A DNA stretch of 24,299 nucleotides from CBDCYS01 sp965226245 (lineage in GTDB: Bacteria; Acidobacteriota; Terriglobia; Bryobacterales; UBA6623), in the NCBI GenBank assembly GCA_965226245.1, contig CBDDCL010000004.1, positions 1 to 24,299 on the forward strand, given 5' to 3'. The notes under the pieces were generated by a model. It had not been told where the DNA came from, ran no database searches, and worked only from the letters and a program-made list of their open reading frames with translations. How positions within the stretch are numbered: the stretch's first letter is position 1; each line of letters starts with the position of its first letter. Below are positions 1-8,985 of this stretch, piece after piece. The position numbers and the translations under genes were made by a program.

Positions 1-2091
1 CAGTCCGAGTACTGCGTTGCTTTCTCGTGGGGGGACTTCCTGGAGACCGCCTCCCTCAGCGACGTCCCACTGAGGTTCGAGCGCAAACCAAGGGAGACGA
101 GCAAGCCCGGAACAACACTCATCCTCTCTGACCTTCGGGAGGCGGAGGCATGGCAAAGCAAGGGGTATCTCCAGGACCTACAGCGAAAACTCTCTGGCAT
201 GCTCTCCCCGTTCCAAGAAGCACGCGACTTCGTCGTGTATCTGGAAATCGACGGGAAGCCTATCGAACTTACCGAGATTACCCAGCGGGTACGCGAGACC
301 GCGCTGTTGAAGTACACGTTTGAATTCGACGGAGAGGTTTTGCACATGTCGGGGGTTGCGCGACTGGACTACCTCCAACCCAATAAGACTGAAGGCCGGC
401 AGCTCCTCCAGTCCTTGTGCCGCAGAGACGGAGGTAAAGCGCTGTACGAGTTTCTCGCCACGAAGGCCCGAAAACGTCCGCCGCCGGTGTTCCAGCTCTC
501 GGAGCAAGCCAGATGGTTTGTCGAGTTTGGCCAGCAGCGATCTCTCGAAAACCTAGATAGGGTACGGCGCGTAGACGGTTTGGTAGCCAACCCAGGTCCG
601 TTTCGAGGCGAGGTGGACACAGTATCGCTCGATAGCTCCGACTTTAAGAGCCATGCGATCGACCGGCAGTCCGATTATCGCCGACTTGTTCGGGACCTTG
701 CCGGAATCCGCGTCTACCGAGACGGTTTCGGCATCCGCGTTGGGGAAGACTGGTTGGGTTTGGGTAAGCAGTGGACGGAGGGCAAGTCCTACTACGGCTT
801 GCGTCCCAGCAACGTGCTCGGCTACATTGCGATCAGTGCCCGGAACAATCCAGATCTAGTCGAGACCACGAGCCGAGAGGGGTTCCAGGTCACGCCGCAC
901 TATGAGAACTTCTTTACGCTCCTGACTGAGTTCCTCCGGTTCACGGGGAACAGCCAGGAGTTCCTGCGCCGTGGAGTCCTGGATTTCCTGAATGAGCATC
1001 AGGACCGCGACGCAGGTGTTGAGCCGGAGGATGCTCACTCCAAGATTACGCAACGAATCGACGACTTCGCCGGGGCCCTGTCGTCGGAGAAGAACAAGCT
1101 TCAGAGTCACGTCGGCAGCCTTCGCAGTGCCGCTGCAAAGGCATCAAAGACACTCGTCCAAATCCGCGATGAGTTGGGCGAGGCTACCCGCGAAGATGAG
1201 GCCGGGGCCGCCGCCCTGGGACGCCTTGAGGAAGCACTCAAGGAAGTGTCGTCAGCCGCGACCACCGTGGAAGAGATGTTCTACGAGGACCTCCACGCGT
1301 TGAACCGAACGCCGGAGCTGAAGTCGTTGCGAGAGGTTCTCGATCGGCGATGGGAGATGGTCCACGGAGAGGTATCCACTCTATACGAGAGTGTCAGCCT
1401 CGGCCTAACGGCAGAGGCGTTGTCGCACGAGATTCACAACATCGCCGATGGGCTTGCCCAGCGGAGTTCCACGCTGCTTCGAGAGTTCAAAAAGAATAAC
1501 CTGCGACCGGCGGCGGTGGTCACTTACTGCGAGCACGTTCGCTCAAGCGTCACCGCGATGCGAAAACAGCTCGCCCACCTCACGCCCTCACTACGCTACC
1601 TCCGTGAACGCAGGGAACGAATCGAGATACTTGAACTCGTGCAGGAGCTGGCAACCTTCTATAACGAGAAACTCGCCAATAAGGAGATCGTCATCATCGT
1701 TGAGAAGGGCCAGTCGCCCGGCTTTGCGGTCCACATGAACAAAGGGAAACTGACGCAGGTGTTCGACAATCTGGTCCTCAACTCGGAGTACTGGCTCCGC
1801 GAGGCGATCCGATCTGGTGTCATCAAGAAGGGTGAGATCACGATCGTCGTTGACGCACCGGTCGTGCGCGTCATGGACACCGGTCGGGGCGTCGAAGAAA
1901 GCATCGAGGAGTCGCTCTTCGAGCCTTTCGTAACGACAAAGCGAAGTGGGGAAGGGCGTGGGTTGGGGCTCTTCGTCGTCCACCAACTCCTGGATTCCGA
2001 GTCCTGCGGGATTCTGCTCCTCCCAGACCGCAACTCCCGTGGGAGGCGATATGTCTTTGAAATCAATCTGATGGGAGCGGTGAGTGAGTAG
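1..2091 (+). CDS. GHKL ATPase / sensor histidine kinase, 5' end outside window
   Basis: The reading frame is open from base 1, so the gene begins upstream and at least 696 residues are visible. The first visible part (GTTLILSDLR near bases 112-141) resembles the end of an Hsp90/MORC-like GHKL domain and its transducer strand. A coiled, charged region follows (about bases 1040-1290). The C-terminal half is a histidine kinase: H-box LSHEIHNI (about 1420-1443), N-box FDNLVLNSEYW (about 1762-1794), G1 motif DTGRG (about 1876-1890), F-box LFEPFVTTK, and G2 motif GRGLGLF. No membrane segment is visible, so it is probably cytoplasmic. It overlaps the next gene by 8 bases, which suggests translational coupling and a cognate receiver partner. 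GHKL proteins with two ATPase modules are known from restriction and other conflict loci; that role here is inference. The kinase call is strong; the N-terminal domain call is moderate because it is truncated. Confidence 0.85.
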   Translation, partial: QSEYCVAFSWGDFLETASLSDVPLRFERKPRETSKPGTTLILSDLREAEAWQSKGYLQDLQRKLSGMLSPFQEARDFVVYLEIDGKPIELTEITQRVRETALLKYTFEFDGEVLHMSGVARLDYLQPNKTEGRQLLQSLCRRDGGKALYEFLATKARKRPPPVFQLSEQARWFVEFGQQRSLENLDRVRRVDGLVANPGPFRGEVDTVSLDSSDFKSHAIDRQSDYRRLVRDLAGIRVYRDGFGIRVGEDWLGLGKQWTEGKSYYGLRPSNVLGYIAISARNNPDLVETTSREGFQVTPHYENFFTLLTEFLRFTGNSQEFLRRGVLDFLNEHQDRDAGVEPEDAHSKITQRIDDFAGALSSEKNKLQSHVGSLRSAAAKASKTLVQIRDELGEATREDEAGAAALGRLEEALKEVSSAATTVEEMFYEDLHALNRTPELKSLREVLDRRWEMVHGEVSTLYESVSLGLTAEALSHEIHNIADGLAQRSSTLLREFKKNNLRPAAVVTYCEHVRSSVTAMRKQLAHLTPSLRYLRERRERIEILELVQELATFYNEKLANKEIVIIVEKGQSPGFAVHMNKGKLTQVFDNLVLNSEYWLREAIRSGVIKKGEITIVVDAPVVRVMDTGRGVEESIEESLFEPFVTTKRSGEGRGLGLFVVHQLLDSESCGILLLPDRNSRGRRYVFEINLMGAVSE

Positions 2092-3997
2092 TACCCTACC
2101 AACAGCCGAGACTGTACGTCAGCACGCCGAGAGCTTACTCTCATCAATCGGCATATCACGGATAGTTGTGGTCGATGATGAGTATTCTGGGGAGCGCCCC
2201 GAGGTTGAGGAATTGCTCGGAATCTGCACGGCGCTCCCAGCCGGACAGGCGGCCGCGTTGCCGCACCTTGACCACATCGATTTCGAAGCAGATCGTGAGA
2301 TCTGGGCTAACCACGTCCGGGAGAGATGGCGGGAACTGGACGAGACAGCGCGGCAGGAGGTTCTTGAGCGGGCGCACTCCCTCGAAGAGGAAGGTGCACC
2401 GCAGGATGCGGGTGATAGCTCGAGTGAAGACAAAGCGCCGCCGCTTGGGACCGATGAAACCGATGTGCTCGAGCCAGGCGCTGGCGATACCCCAGACGGC
2501 GGCGCCGGTGCCAACACAGTTGACACGAGTGCTGCGAAGTCGCTCAAAGAGATTCTGCACGGGTTGAATCAATGCGAATTCATGGCGCTTTCGCTCGAGG
2601 AGTGGAAGAATCAATCAGACGAACTCCTTGCCGACGAGACGGCGTCAACCACGGTGTTCCTCTTCGACCGCGACTTCGGGCGCGAGCAGAAAGACGCGGA
2701 GAACGAAGGGTTTAACTTAGTCCGCGAGGTTCAGGACAAGGAGGTCGGCTACTGCGGTCTAATCAGTCACACGATCCCAGTTGGAGGTGAACATGCAGCC
2801 TGGCTCCAGTTGTCCGCTGAACACAGCCTGGTGCAAGACAAGTTCGTCGTCATCGCCAAGGAGAGACTGACCGGCGAGTCTCCGGACCCCTATAGCTTCC
2901 TCCGGATGCTGCGTCTCGTGGCGTTGAGTGCGCGATGCGCGAGGGTGAAGTCAACAGCCTGGGAAGTGTTCGAGGCGTCCGTAACAGAAGCGCAGGCCGC
3001 CATGGAGCGCCTGTCAGTGCTCGACTTCGACCAGATCGTACTTGCATCATCGCGCCGTGAGGGCGTTTGGGAACCCGACACTCTCTTCCGCGTGTTCGGC
3101 ATCTTTATGCGACGGGAAGCGCAAACCCGCCTTTACCAGGACCAACAAATTCATCTGGCCGTGGCAGAAGCCCGCCGCATTAGCGCCATCCCGGAGGAGG
3201 TGGCCGACGCGCTCGGCGAAGAACAGCCGTCGCATGAAGCACTGCGTATCCAAAGATTCGAAGTCTATGAGTCGAATGAAACACTGAGCCGATTCTGTTT
3301 CCCGCTTGAGCTCGGCGACATCTTCGAAACGTCAGCAGGCCGACAGTACATTCTCCTCACCCAGCCGTGCGACTTGATGGTCCGGAAGTCCGGCAAGCGC
3401 AACTACGAAGATAAGTTCGGACGCACCGGGGCTCTTGTGGAACTCGTAGCGCCCCACGCGACCAAAAGAGCGAAGGAGAGCTGGCAGAAAGTGCCATTCT
3501 ACAATCCAAAAACCGGGGCACCAGCATACGCCGACTTTGCTAAGGTTCACCAGGTACAGCTTGCAGTGCTAGATCTCTGCGCATTTCAGGAAGACGGGAG
3601 TGCCGAGATCGAGATCGGTGTCGCCTGTCCTGGGCGGCTCATTGAACCGTGGAAGAAGCGCTACGAGCGGCTTCAGAGTTTCTTCGCAACAGCACTCGAT
3701 GGCTACGAGGAGTTGCGGATAAAGCAGGTCAAGGACGAGTTGAAGTTGCTCGCTCTTCCTGTGCCATCAACGACGATTCAGCTTGCGGCCACCGTCAGTG
3801 GAAAGACCGTGGGATACGACCTCAAGCGGATGATGCGGCTACTCCAACCATGGTCTGGCTTCCTGCTGACCGCGTTCGCACAGTATCAAGCCCGGGCGGC
3901 GTTCGAGCATCCATTTGATCACCGCCTCCCGATGGAGGTCGAGGCGAATGGTGACGAAGGACCGGAGGAGAAAAGCGTGCCCGGCACGATGGCATAA
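2084..3997 (+). CDS. Receiver-domain protein with large insertion and unknown C-terminal output region
   Basis: 637 residues from a GTG start, chosen because GGGAG lies about 6 bases upstream and the frame overlaps the kinase gene by 8 bases. The N-terminus carries receiver signatures: acidic pair D31-D32 in IVVVDDEYSG, the likely phosphoacceptor D195 in FLFDRDFG, the strand GLISHT, and K259 in VVIAKERL. In ordinary receivers D to D is about 40-45 residues; here it is about 163, with an acidic, Gly/Ser-rich stretch (residues about 100-150) in between. Residues about 270-350 are helical. Residues about 400-500 contain FPLELGDIF and YILLTQPCDLMVR, which I do not recognise as a named domain, and no classical DNA-binding helix-turn-helix is obvious. 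It is the likely phosphorylation target of the upstream kinase. The output function is unknown. The receiver call is good; the partner role is inferred from the overlap. Confidence 0.75.
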   Translation: MSSTLPTAETVRQHAESLLSSIGISRIVVVDDEYSGERPEVEELLGICTALPAGQAAALPHLDHIDFEADREIWANHVRERWRELDETARQEVLERAHSLEEEGAPQDAGDSSSEDKAPPLGTDETDVLEPGAGDTPDGGAGANTVDTSAAKSLKEILHGLNQCEFMALSLEEWKNQSDELLADETASTTVFLFDRDFGREQKDAENEGFNLVREVQDKEVGYCGLISHTIPVGGEHAAWLQLSAEHSLVQDKFVVIAKERLTGESPDPYSFLRMLRLVALSARCARVKSTAWEVFEASVTEAQAAMERLSVLDFDQIVLASSRREGVWEPDTLFRVFGIFMRREAQTRLYQDQQIHLAVAEARRISAIPEEVADALGEEQPSHEALRIQRFEVYESNETLSRFCFPLELGDIFETSAGRQYILLTQPCDLMVRKSGKRNYEDKFGRTGALVELVAPHATKRAKESWQKVPFYNPKTGAPAYADFAKVHQVQLAVLDLCAFQEDGSAEIEIGVACPGRLIEPWKKRYERLQSFFATALDGYEELRIKQVKDELKLLALPVPSTTIQLAATVSGKTVGYDLKRMMRLLQPWSGFLLTAFAQYQARAAFEHPFDHRLPMEVEANGDEGPEEKSVPGTMA

Positions 3998-4342
3998 CAG
4001 CATCCCAGGCATTCCGGGTTCCCCGCGAATGACTACTCGGAACGTAGAAAGTCCGGGCATTTCAAAAACTAAACAGTAAAGTTAATTCTCCTGCGGTTAA
4101 GGCAAGGGTGTCTGTAAATGAGCCTTGTTGCACGGAGTGGCCGTGGAGCTGGAATCTTCTTTCCAAAGTTGTATTCTATGATATTCGGCAGTCAAGCTCC
4201 TGGTGCTCTTTTAACTACAGCTTGCCAGGATATCATCAGACGGATATGCAGAATCGGACGAGTCTTAACTAACAGGGTGCCTTCATGACCTTAGGAGGCC
4301 CTGTCCCTTACAGCCCCGTCGGACGGCGGATGGTTGCACAAC
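3998..4342. other. Intergenic interval before the IS1182-type element
   Basis: About 345 bases with no convincing gene. It is less GC-rich than the flanks (for example around 4060-4270). I see no strong terminator directly after the receiver gene and no recognisable RNA. Confidence 0.5.
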
Positions 4343-4348
4343 CGCTCC

Positions 4349-5998
4349 AGACTGTGTGAAAACCCACAGGGTCCCCCGGGACGGCCCCCTGCCTACTGGA
4401 GATAGAATGGGACATGGCACACATCACAGGGACAGATCGCGCACAGGTGCTTCTACTGCCGGACACGGTAGACGACTATGTGGCTCCCGACAACCCAGTA
4501 CGGTTCATCGACGCTTTCGTCGACAGTCTCGATTTGGCTGGGGCCGGGTTCGAACGAGCGGAGCCGAAAGAGACAGGGCGCCCGGGGTACGATCCCGCCG
4601 ACTTGCTGAAGCTGTACATCTACGGGTATCTGAACCGGGTGCGGTCCAGCCGTCGGCTGGAGGCGGAAACCCACCGCAACCTGGAGGTGATCTGGCTGTT
4701 GCGCCGCCTGCGGCCGAACTTCAAGACCATTGCGGATTTCCGGCGCGAGAACCGGGAAGCGTTCCGGCAAGTGTTCCGTGACTTTGTGAAGGTGTGCCGG
4801 AGCCTGGAACTGTTTGGGCGGGAGTTGATCGCGGTCGATGGCACGCGGATCAAGGCGGTGAACAGCCGGGACCGGAACTTCACCGGGGCCAAGCTGCGGC
4901 GCGATCTGGCGGCGAGCCAGGAACGGCTGGAGCGGCACCTGCAGCAGATGGATGAGATGGACGCGGCCGCCCTGGCCGATGCGAGCCCCAGCAAGGGGCG
5001 GGGGCGGGATCTGGCACAGAAGATTACGGCGCTGCAAGAGCGCCAAGTGCGTCTCGAAACGCACCGTAAGGCGTTGCAGGAGAGTGGCGAGGCCCAGCTC
5101 TCGCTGACCGACCCCGACGCCAGGGCGATGCACAGTGGCACTGGCGTGGGAGTGGGGTACAACGTGCAGATCGCGGTGGACACGAAGCACAAGCTGATTG
5201 CCGAGCAGCAGGTGCATAGTCAGGTTTCCGATCTCGGGCTGTTGGCCGAGACGGGGCGCGCGGCGCGCACGAGCCTCGGCGTCGAGCGGATCGATGCTGT
5301 GGCTGACAAGGGATACTTCAAGGTCGAGGACATCGCCGGGTGCGAGGCGGCGGGGGGCACGCCGTATGTGCCGAAGCCACGGCGCAGCCCGGCCCGTCGC
5401 AGTGGCCGCTTTCCGAAAGAGCGGGTCCGCTACGACGCGGGAACCGACACTTACGCCTGTCCGAACGGGCAGCAACTGAAGCCCCTGTACATCAGCAGGG
5501 TGCGCGACACGACGTTGATGCACTACGCCAATCGCGGGGCTTGCCGGGGCTGCGCTTTGAAGGCGCAGTGCATGAGTAACAGCTACCGGCGCATTGGACG
5601 GTACGCGGATGAGGCGGTGCTGGACCGCATGGCAGAGCACCTCGCCGACCGGCCCGGAGTGTTGCACCGCCGCCGGGAGTCCGCCGAGCACCCCTTTGGC
5701 TCGATCAAGCACTGGATGGGCCACGGCGGGTTTCTGATGCGCAGGCTCGAGAACGTTCGGGGTGAATTCAGCTTGACCGCTCTGGCCTACAACATCCGCC
5801 GTGCGACAACCTTGGTCGGGATCCCCGGAACTGATCGCCGCGTGGGGCGTTCAAACCAGCTGGAATCGCCCCCCCAAGGGCCTGTTTCAACGCATCAGGG
5901 CGCATGGCATCAGCGAATCGACGACAATCCACTCACGGCCCAAATCCCAGGCCTCTCACACCGCAAGATTCGACTCGGTCCTACTTTTCACACAGTCT
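4349..5998 (+). mobile_element. IS1182-type insertion sequence, 1650 bp, with IRs and 6-bp target duplication
   Basis: A 14-bp perfect inverted repeat bounds the element: AGACTGTGTGAAAA at 4349-4362 and its reverse complement at 5985-5998. Immediately outside both ends is the same 6-mer, CGCTCC, at 4343-4348 and 5999-6004, as expected for a target-site duplication. The element contains a single transposase gene. The perfect duplication argues that this is an original insertion not rearranged since. Confidence 0.88.
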
Positions 5999-6099
5999 CG
6001 CTCCTTTGCGCAACTCCGCCACTGAGCCGGAGCAGGAGTCATTTCATTTCGGTCTTACACCATCAAAGCCTTCACCCTGGCTACCAGCTAACGGCTTAG
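4414..6099 (+). pseudogene. IS1182-type DDE transposase, frameshifted near its C-terminus
   Basis: DDE transposase of the IS1182 type. Start ATG at 4414 has a GGAG-like site upstream. Catalytic residues visible are D142 in AVDGTRIKAVNS, D298 in VADKGYFK and E425 in AEHPFGSIKHWMG. A cysteine cluster (ACRGCALKAQC) lies before the E motif, as in this family. After SLTALAYNIRRATTLVGIP the frame changes. The +1 frame continues with the expected ELIAAWGVQ, so one extra base in the CCCCGG run at about 5823-5829 has shifted the tail. The frame as read runs to 6099, past the element's right repeat at 5998. The catalytic core is intact, so partial activity cannot be excluded. Confidence 0.85.
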
Positions 6100-6103
6100 G
6101 TGC

Positions 6104-6973
6104 TTAGGCACGCCGAAATGTCTCGATCAATCTGTCCAATCTCGTACTCTCTGCCGCTTGTGCTACCTGCGGTGTGGCAAACTTCACCAAACAGAGTATG
6201 TAGCTTGCCACCTTCGTATCCGGTGTCGTACTTTTCCACAAGAACCTAATGATCGCAAGCACGCCGACTACGCGCGTGTCGATCCACCTGTGGTAGTAGG
6301 TCTTTAACTCCTTCCGGAATTGTTCCCCAATCAAGTGGGCCAACTCGAAAGCTGAGTCATCTGAATCGACCTGCTGGAACCGATTGTCTAAACCGAACAT
6401 TTTTTCGACTGCAACCGCCACAATTCCCCGACAATCTGACCCATCGAGCTTCGATTGAATTTGCCTGTAGGCGTTCTTAATGTTACGGTCCAGCGTCCCT
6501 TTATGCCACGGTCGTTTACATTCGATCACGTACCGACAACCCTCGAACTCGAACGTCAGATCATCGAACCCAAGGAGCCTGCACCCTGCGGAAGAACAGT
6601 GTGCAGCCAGCTCAAGCTCGACAAACTTGTTTCGAGGAGTGGCGGTAGAACCAGGTTTTTCCTGAGAAGGAACCAAAGGTCCCTTTAGGATGTCTTGGAG
6701 AGTACGGCGCGGCAGGAGATGAGGAGACAATTTCCGCATTTCAGCAGCGATCCGCCCAAAACTCGCACCATCGCTCAGCGCATAATAGGTGTCCTCTTCA
6801 TTGGCATTCACTGCGAGCGGGCTCACGCTGGGTGTTGTAGGGTTAAGAAGCTCAACAAGGTGATCTTGGATCTTTTCTAGTCGGGTACCGGTAGTTGAAA
6901 TGCCAATCTCCCCCAACCAGGCACGCGTATGAATGACATCCGCGATAATCTGACCGAGGGATTGAAACTGCAT
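6104..6973 (-). CDS. PD-(D/E)XK nuclease-like hypothetical protein
   Basis: 289 residues, leftward. A candidate PD-(D/E)XK core lies in the middle: an acidic helix in RNKFVELELAAH (E119/E121), then D137/D138 in LLGFDDLTFEFEG, then E151-x-K153 in YVIECKRPW. The strand order and the I-E-C-K ending match nuclease-fold proteins, but no named family is recognised. The flanking halves show no membrane segment; the C-terminal part is helical with a hydrophobic stretch (VVGVLAIIRFLW). The start is the ATG at 6973 with AAGG about 11 bases upstream. It is transcribed convergently with the IS1182 element and divergently from hicBA. PD-(D/E)XK genes are common in restriction and defence loci; a role as an effector here is inference. 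Nuclease fold moderate, function unknown. Confidence 0.6.
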   Translation of the reverse strand: MQFQSLGQIIADVIHTRAWLGEIGISTTGTRLEKIQDHLVELLNPTTPSVSPLAVNANEEDTYYALSDGASFGRIAAEMRKLSPHLLPRRTLQDILKGPLVPSQEKPGSTATPRNKFVELELAAHCSSAGCRLLGFDDLTFEFEGCRYVIECKRPWHKGTLDRNIKNAYRQIQSKLDGSDCRGIVAVAVEKMFGLDNRFQQVDSDDSAFELAHLIGEQFRKELKTYYHRWIDTRVVGVLAIIRFLWKSTTPDTKVASYILCLVKFATPQVAQAAESTRLDRLIETFRRA

Positions 6974-7118
6974 TTCCGAGCTTACCTTATCTTCGTCTTC
7001 GGCGGCGGCGTGCCTTACTGTCGTTTAGGCCGACCCGCCTCAACCGCCATGGCGGGCGGGGGCTACGAAACCACGCTATTATCCCGCTGTGCGGGACGGC
7101 TCTACGGCACCTCCACGA

Positions 7119-7147
7119 TTGCGGTGTGGATTAGTTCTGATTATAAA
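7119..7147 (+). promoter_or_regulatory. Candidate sigma70-type promoter for hicBA
   Basis: TTGCGG at 7119-7124 and TATAAA at 7142-7147 are separated by exactly 17 bases. The predicted start would lie about 18 bases before the hicB ATG. Just upstream is a small hairpin (TCCCGC TGT GCGGGA, about 7082-7096). The -35 match is weak. Confidence 0.42.
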
Positions 7148-7171
7148 GCCACTTGTGAGAGGATGGGGGAC

Positions 7172-7378
7172 ATGAAGCGTTCATTTGCTACTACCATCTG
7201 GCGCGAAGGGGACTGGTTTGTCTCTCAGTGTTTGGAAGTGGATGTAGCGAGTCAAGGGGAGACGGAAGAAGAAGCGCTCGCAAACCTGAAGGAAGCGCTG
7301 GAATTGTACTTTGAGCCGCCACAAGCCACGCGCCCTCCGAAGGTTCGCATGATCGAGGTAGAGATTGGGGCGGCTTAA
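7172..7378 (+). CDS. hicB: HicB-like antitoxin, short form
   Basis: 68 residues starting MKRSFATTIWREGDWFVSQC. This is the compact partial RNase-H fold of HicB antitoxins: the strand WFVSQCLEVDVASQGET is followed by EEEALANLKEALELYFE. I chose ATG 7172 because homology starts there, GAGAGG lies about 9 bases upstream and a promoter-like pair precedes it. The protein lacks the C-terminal DNA-binding extension seen in longer HicB proteins. Its stop lies 14 bases inside the next gene, the toxin. Family role: it neutralises the HicA mRNA interferase and often represses its own operon. Family call strong. Confidence 0.85.
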   Translation: MKRSFATTIWREGDWFVSQCLEVDVASQGETEEEALANLKEALELYFEPPQATRPPKVRMIEVEIGAA

Positions 7379-7592
7379 GCCCCAGCCCTTCCGCGAGGTC
7401 AAGAACAGACTGGAAGCAACGGGCTTCGTGGAAGCCAGCCAGAAAGGCAGCCACGTCAAGTTCATCCGTAGGTTGGGCGAAACCGTCGACACAGTGATCG
7501 TGCCCAAGAAACGCGAAATCCCTGTGGGTACACTGCGCAGCATTCTCAACCAGGCGCACATTGATCCCGATCAGTGGGACAAGCTGGGCTGA
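7365..7592 (+). CDS. hicA: HicA-like mRNA interferase toxin
   Basis: 75 residues from a TTG start that overlaps hicB by 14 bases, with GAGG about 7 bases upstream. The double-stranded RNA-binding-like fold of HicA is recognisable: FREVKNRLEATGFVEA, then GSHVKF with the conserved histidine H30, then VIVPKKREIPVGTLRSIL. HicA toxins cleave mRNA and arrest translation when free of HicB. Order here is antitoxin then toxin, the opposite of the second module at 16106-16731. It appears intact. Start choice moderate, family strong. Confidence 0.88.
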   Translation: MGRLKPQPFREVKNRLEATGFVEASQKGSHVKFIRRLGETVDTVIVPKKREIPVGTLRSILNQAHIDPDQWDKLG

Positions 7593-7706
7593 TCACTTGG
7601 ACCCGTAACGCCTTTCCCGGAAACTGACCCACACCCACACTTTCGGTTCTCTCGGAATTCTCGGAACAATTGTTTGGCGCTCTTTCGGTACGCAGCCCAT
7701 ACTGGG

Positions 7707-8808
7707 GGACCTTGTTGCATGGATCATCCCGAAGGATGTCTAATCATGGTGTTTTTCAACACTGGGGATAACTTAGATGCCACATAAGTTCAACGCATCC
7801 CGACGGCACAAGTTCGATAAGGCGCAGTATCGGGTGATCGACTGGGCGGAATATAACGAGAGCCTGCGCCAGCGGGGCGATCTGACGATCTGGGTCAGTG
7901 AGGAGGCGCAAAGTGTGTGGAGCGCGCCGCACGTCACGGAGTGGCCAGTGGAGATACTCGGATTTGGAGATCGAGACATGCCTGACGCTGCGCACGACGT
8001 ATCGGCTTGCGTTGCGGCAAAGGCAGGGACTTATGGGCTCCATCGGCACGCTCATGGGGCTGGATATACGGGTGCCGGATTACTCCACACTGTCGCGTCG
8101 CGCAAACGGCTTGAGCATCGCTCAGGCGATGAGGCAAGCCGGGTCTGTGGCTGTCCATCCGGTGGTGGACAGTACCGGCCTCAAGATCTTCGGCGAGGGG
8201 GAATGGCTCGCCCAGAAGCATAAAATCAAGGGAATACGCCGCCGCTGGCGCAAACTCCACCTCGGACTGGACCTGGCCAGCGGTGCGATTGTTTGCGCCG
8301 ATCTGACTCGCGATGAGGTTGGAGACAGCACCGCCTTACCCGGGCTCCTGGATCGACTCGATGCTCCTGTCGCGGGCTTTCTGGCTGACGGCGCCTATGA
8401 TGGAGCGTCTATACGGGATATGCTGAGGCAGCGGTATGGGGAGACCCTGGATGTGGTTATACCGCCGCCGAAGAACGCAGTGATCCGACCGCAATCGGCG
8501 CGGGATCCAACCGTTCGGGATCGCCATATTGCCCAGATCCGCAGCAACGGCCGCATGGCCTGGCAAGTGGCCACAGGGTACAACCAACGCAGCCGGATAG
8601 AAACGCAGATCGGTCGTTGGAAGAGCGTGATCGGCCCCAAGCTCAAATCTCGCAGCTTCTCCAGGCAAATCGCGGAGATCCAGGTCGCCCAGAAAGTTCT
8701 GAACGCAATGACCGCACTCGGGCGGCCTGTGTTCCAACGCATCGCCTGACGCTACCGCTTGGGAACGGGCGAATTCCATCTCTGCCCCGATCCATGCAAC
8801 AACGCTGT
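7707..8808 (+). mobile_element. IS903-type (IS5 family) element, copy A, 1102 bp
   Basis: The limits come from comparison with the second copy (19936-22157). Shared sequence starts at GGACCTTGTTGCATGG (7707) and ends at GCAACAACGCTGT (8808). The subterminal inverted repeat TTGTTGCATGGATC is present at both ends (about 7712-7725 and 8790-8803). I find no target duplication outside the ends, so the exact termini are uncertain by a few bases. Confidence 0.8.
7777..8749 (+). pseudogene. IS903-type transposase, copy A, broken by a 5-base deletion
   Basis: The frame opens at ATG 7777 (MPHKFNASRRHKF) and reads correctly to SEEAQSVWSAP, then shifts. The remainder continues in another frame up to 8749, carrying the DDE residues: D in VVDSTGLKIFGEGEW, D in LADGAYDG and E in RSRIETQIGRWK. 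Compared with copy B, the run CGCGCCGCGCCGCACG has lost one GCCGC unit at about 7925-7930. The loss shifts the frame and makes a full-length protein impossible without frameshifting. Otherwise the copies differ by only scattered substitutions. Confidence 0.9.
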
Positions 8809-8883
8809 CGCCAGGGAGGTTATGCGCAGACGGCGTACTGCTATGCGTTCTTGTTGGACCTAGCGGGGTTGAGTGAGTAGCCT

Positions 8884-8985
8884 CTAGGCTGCGTTGATCT
8901 TCTTCAATTCGCGTAGGCAGTCCTTACGAAAGGTGTTTGCAACACAGAAGCCCTTAAACCCGTCGGTGCCGGACCCGGGGAGCAA
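8884..8985 (-). pseudogene. Possible C-terminal remnant of an unidentified gene
   Basis: On the minus strand an open stretch ending at a TAG (8884-8886) reads GFKGFCVANTFRKDCLREL and then KKINAA. The composition is protein-like and it ends at a stop, but there is no start. It sits just beyond the right end of IS copy A. It could be the tail of a gene lost by insertion or deletion, or chance. Family not recognised. Confidence 0.25.

Noticed and set aside
4453..5724. A 423-codon open frame antisense to the IS1182 transposase
   Set aside because: It is a shadow of high-GC coding sequence on the other strand; the sense frame carries the DDE motifs and family signature.
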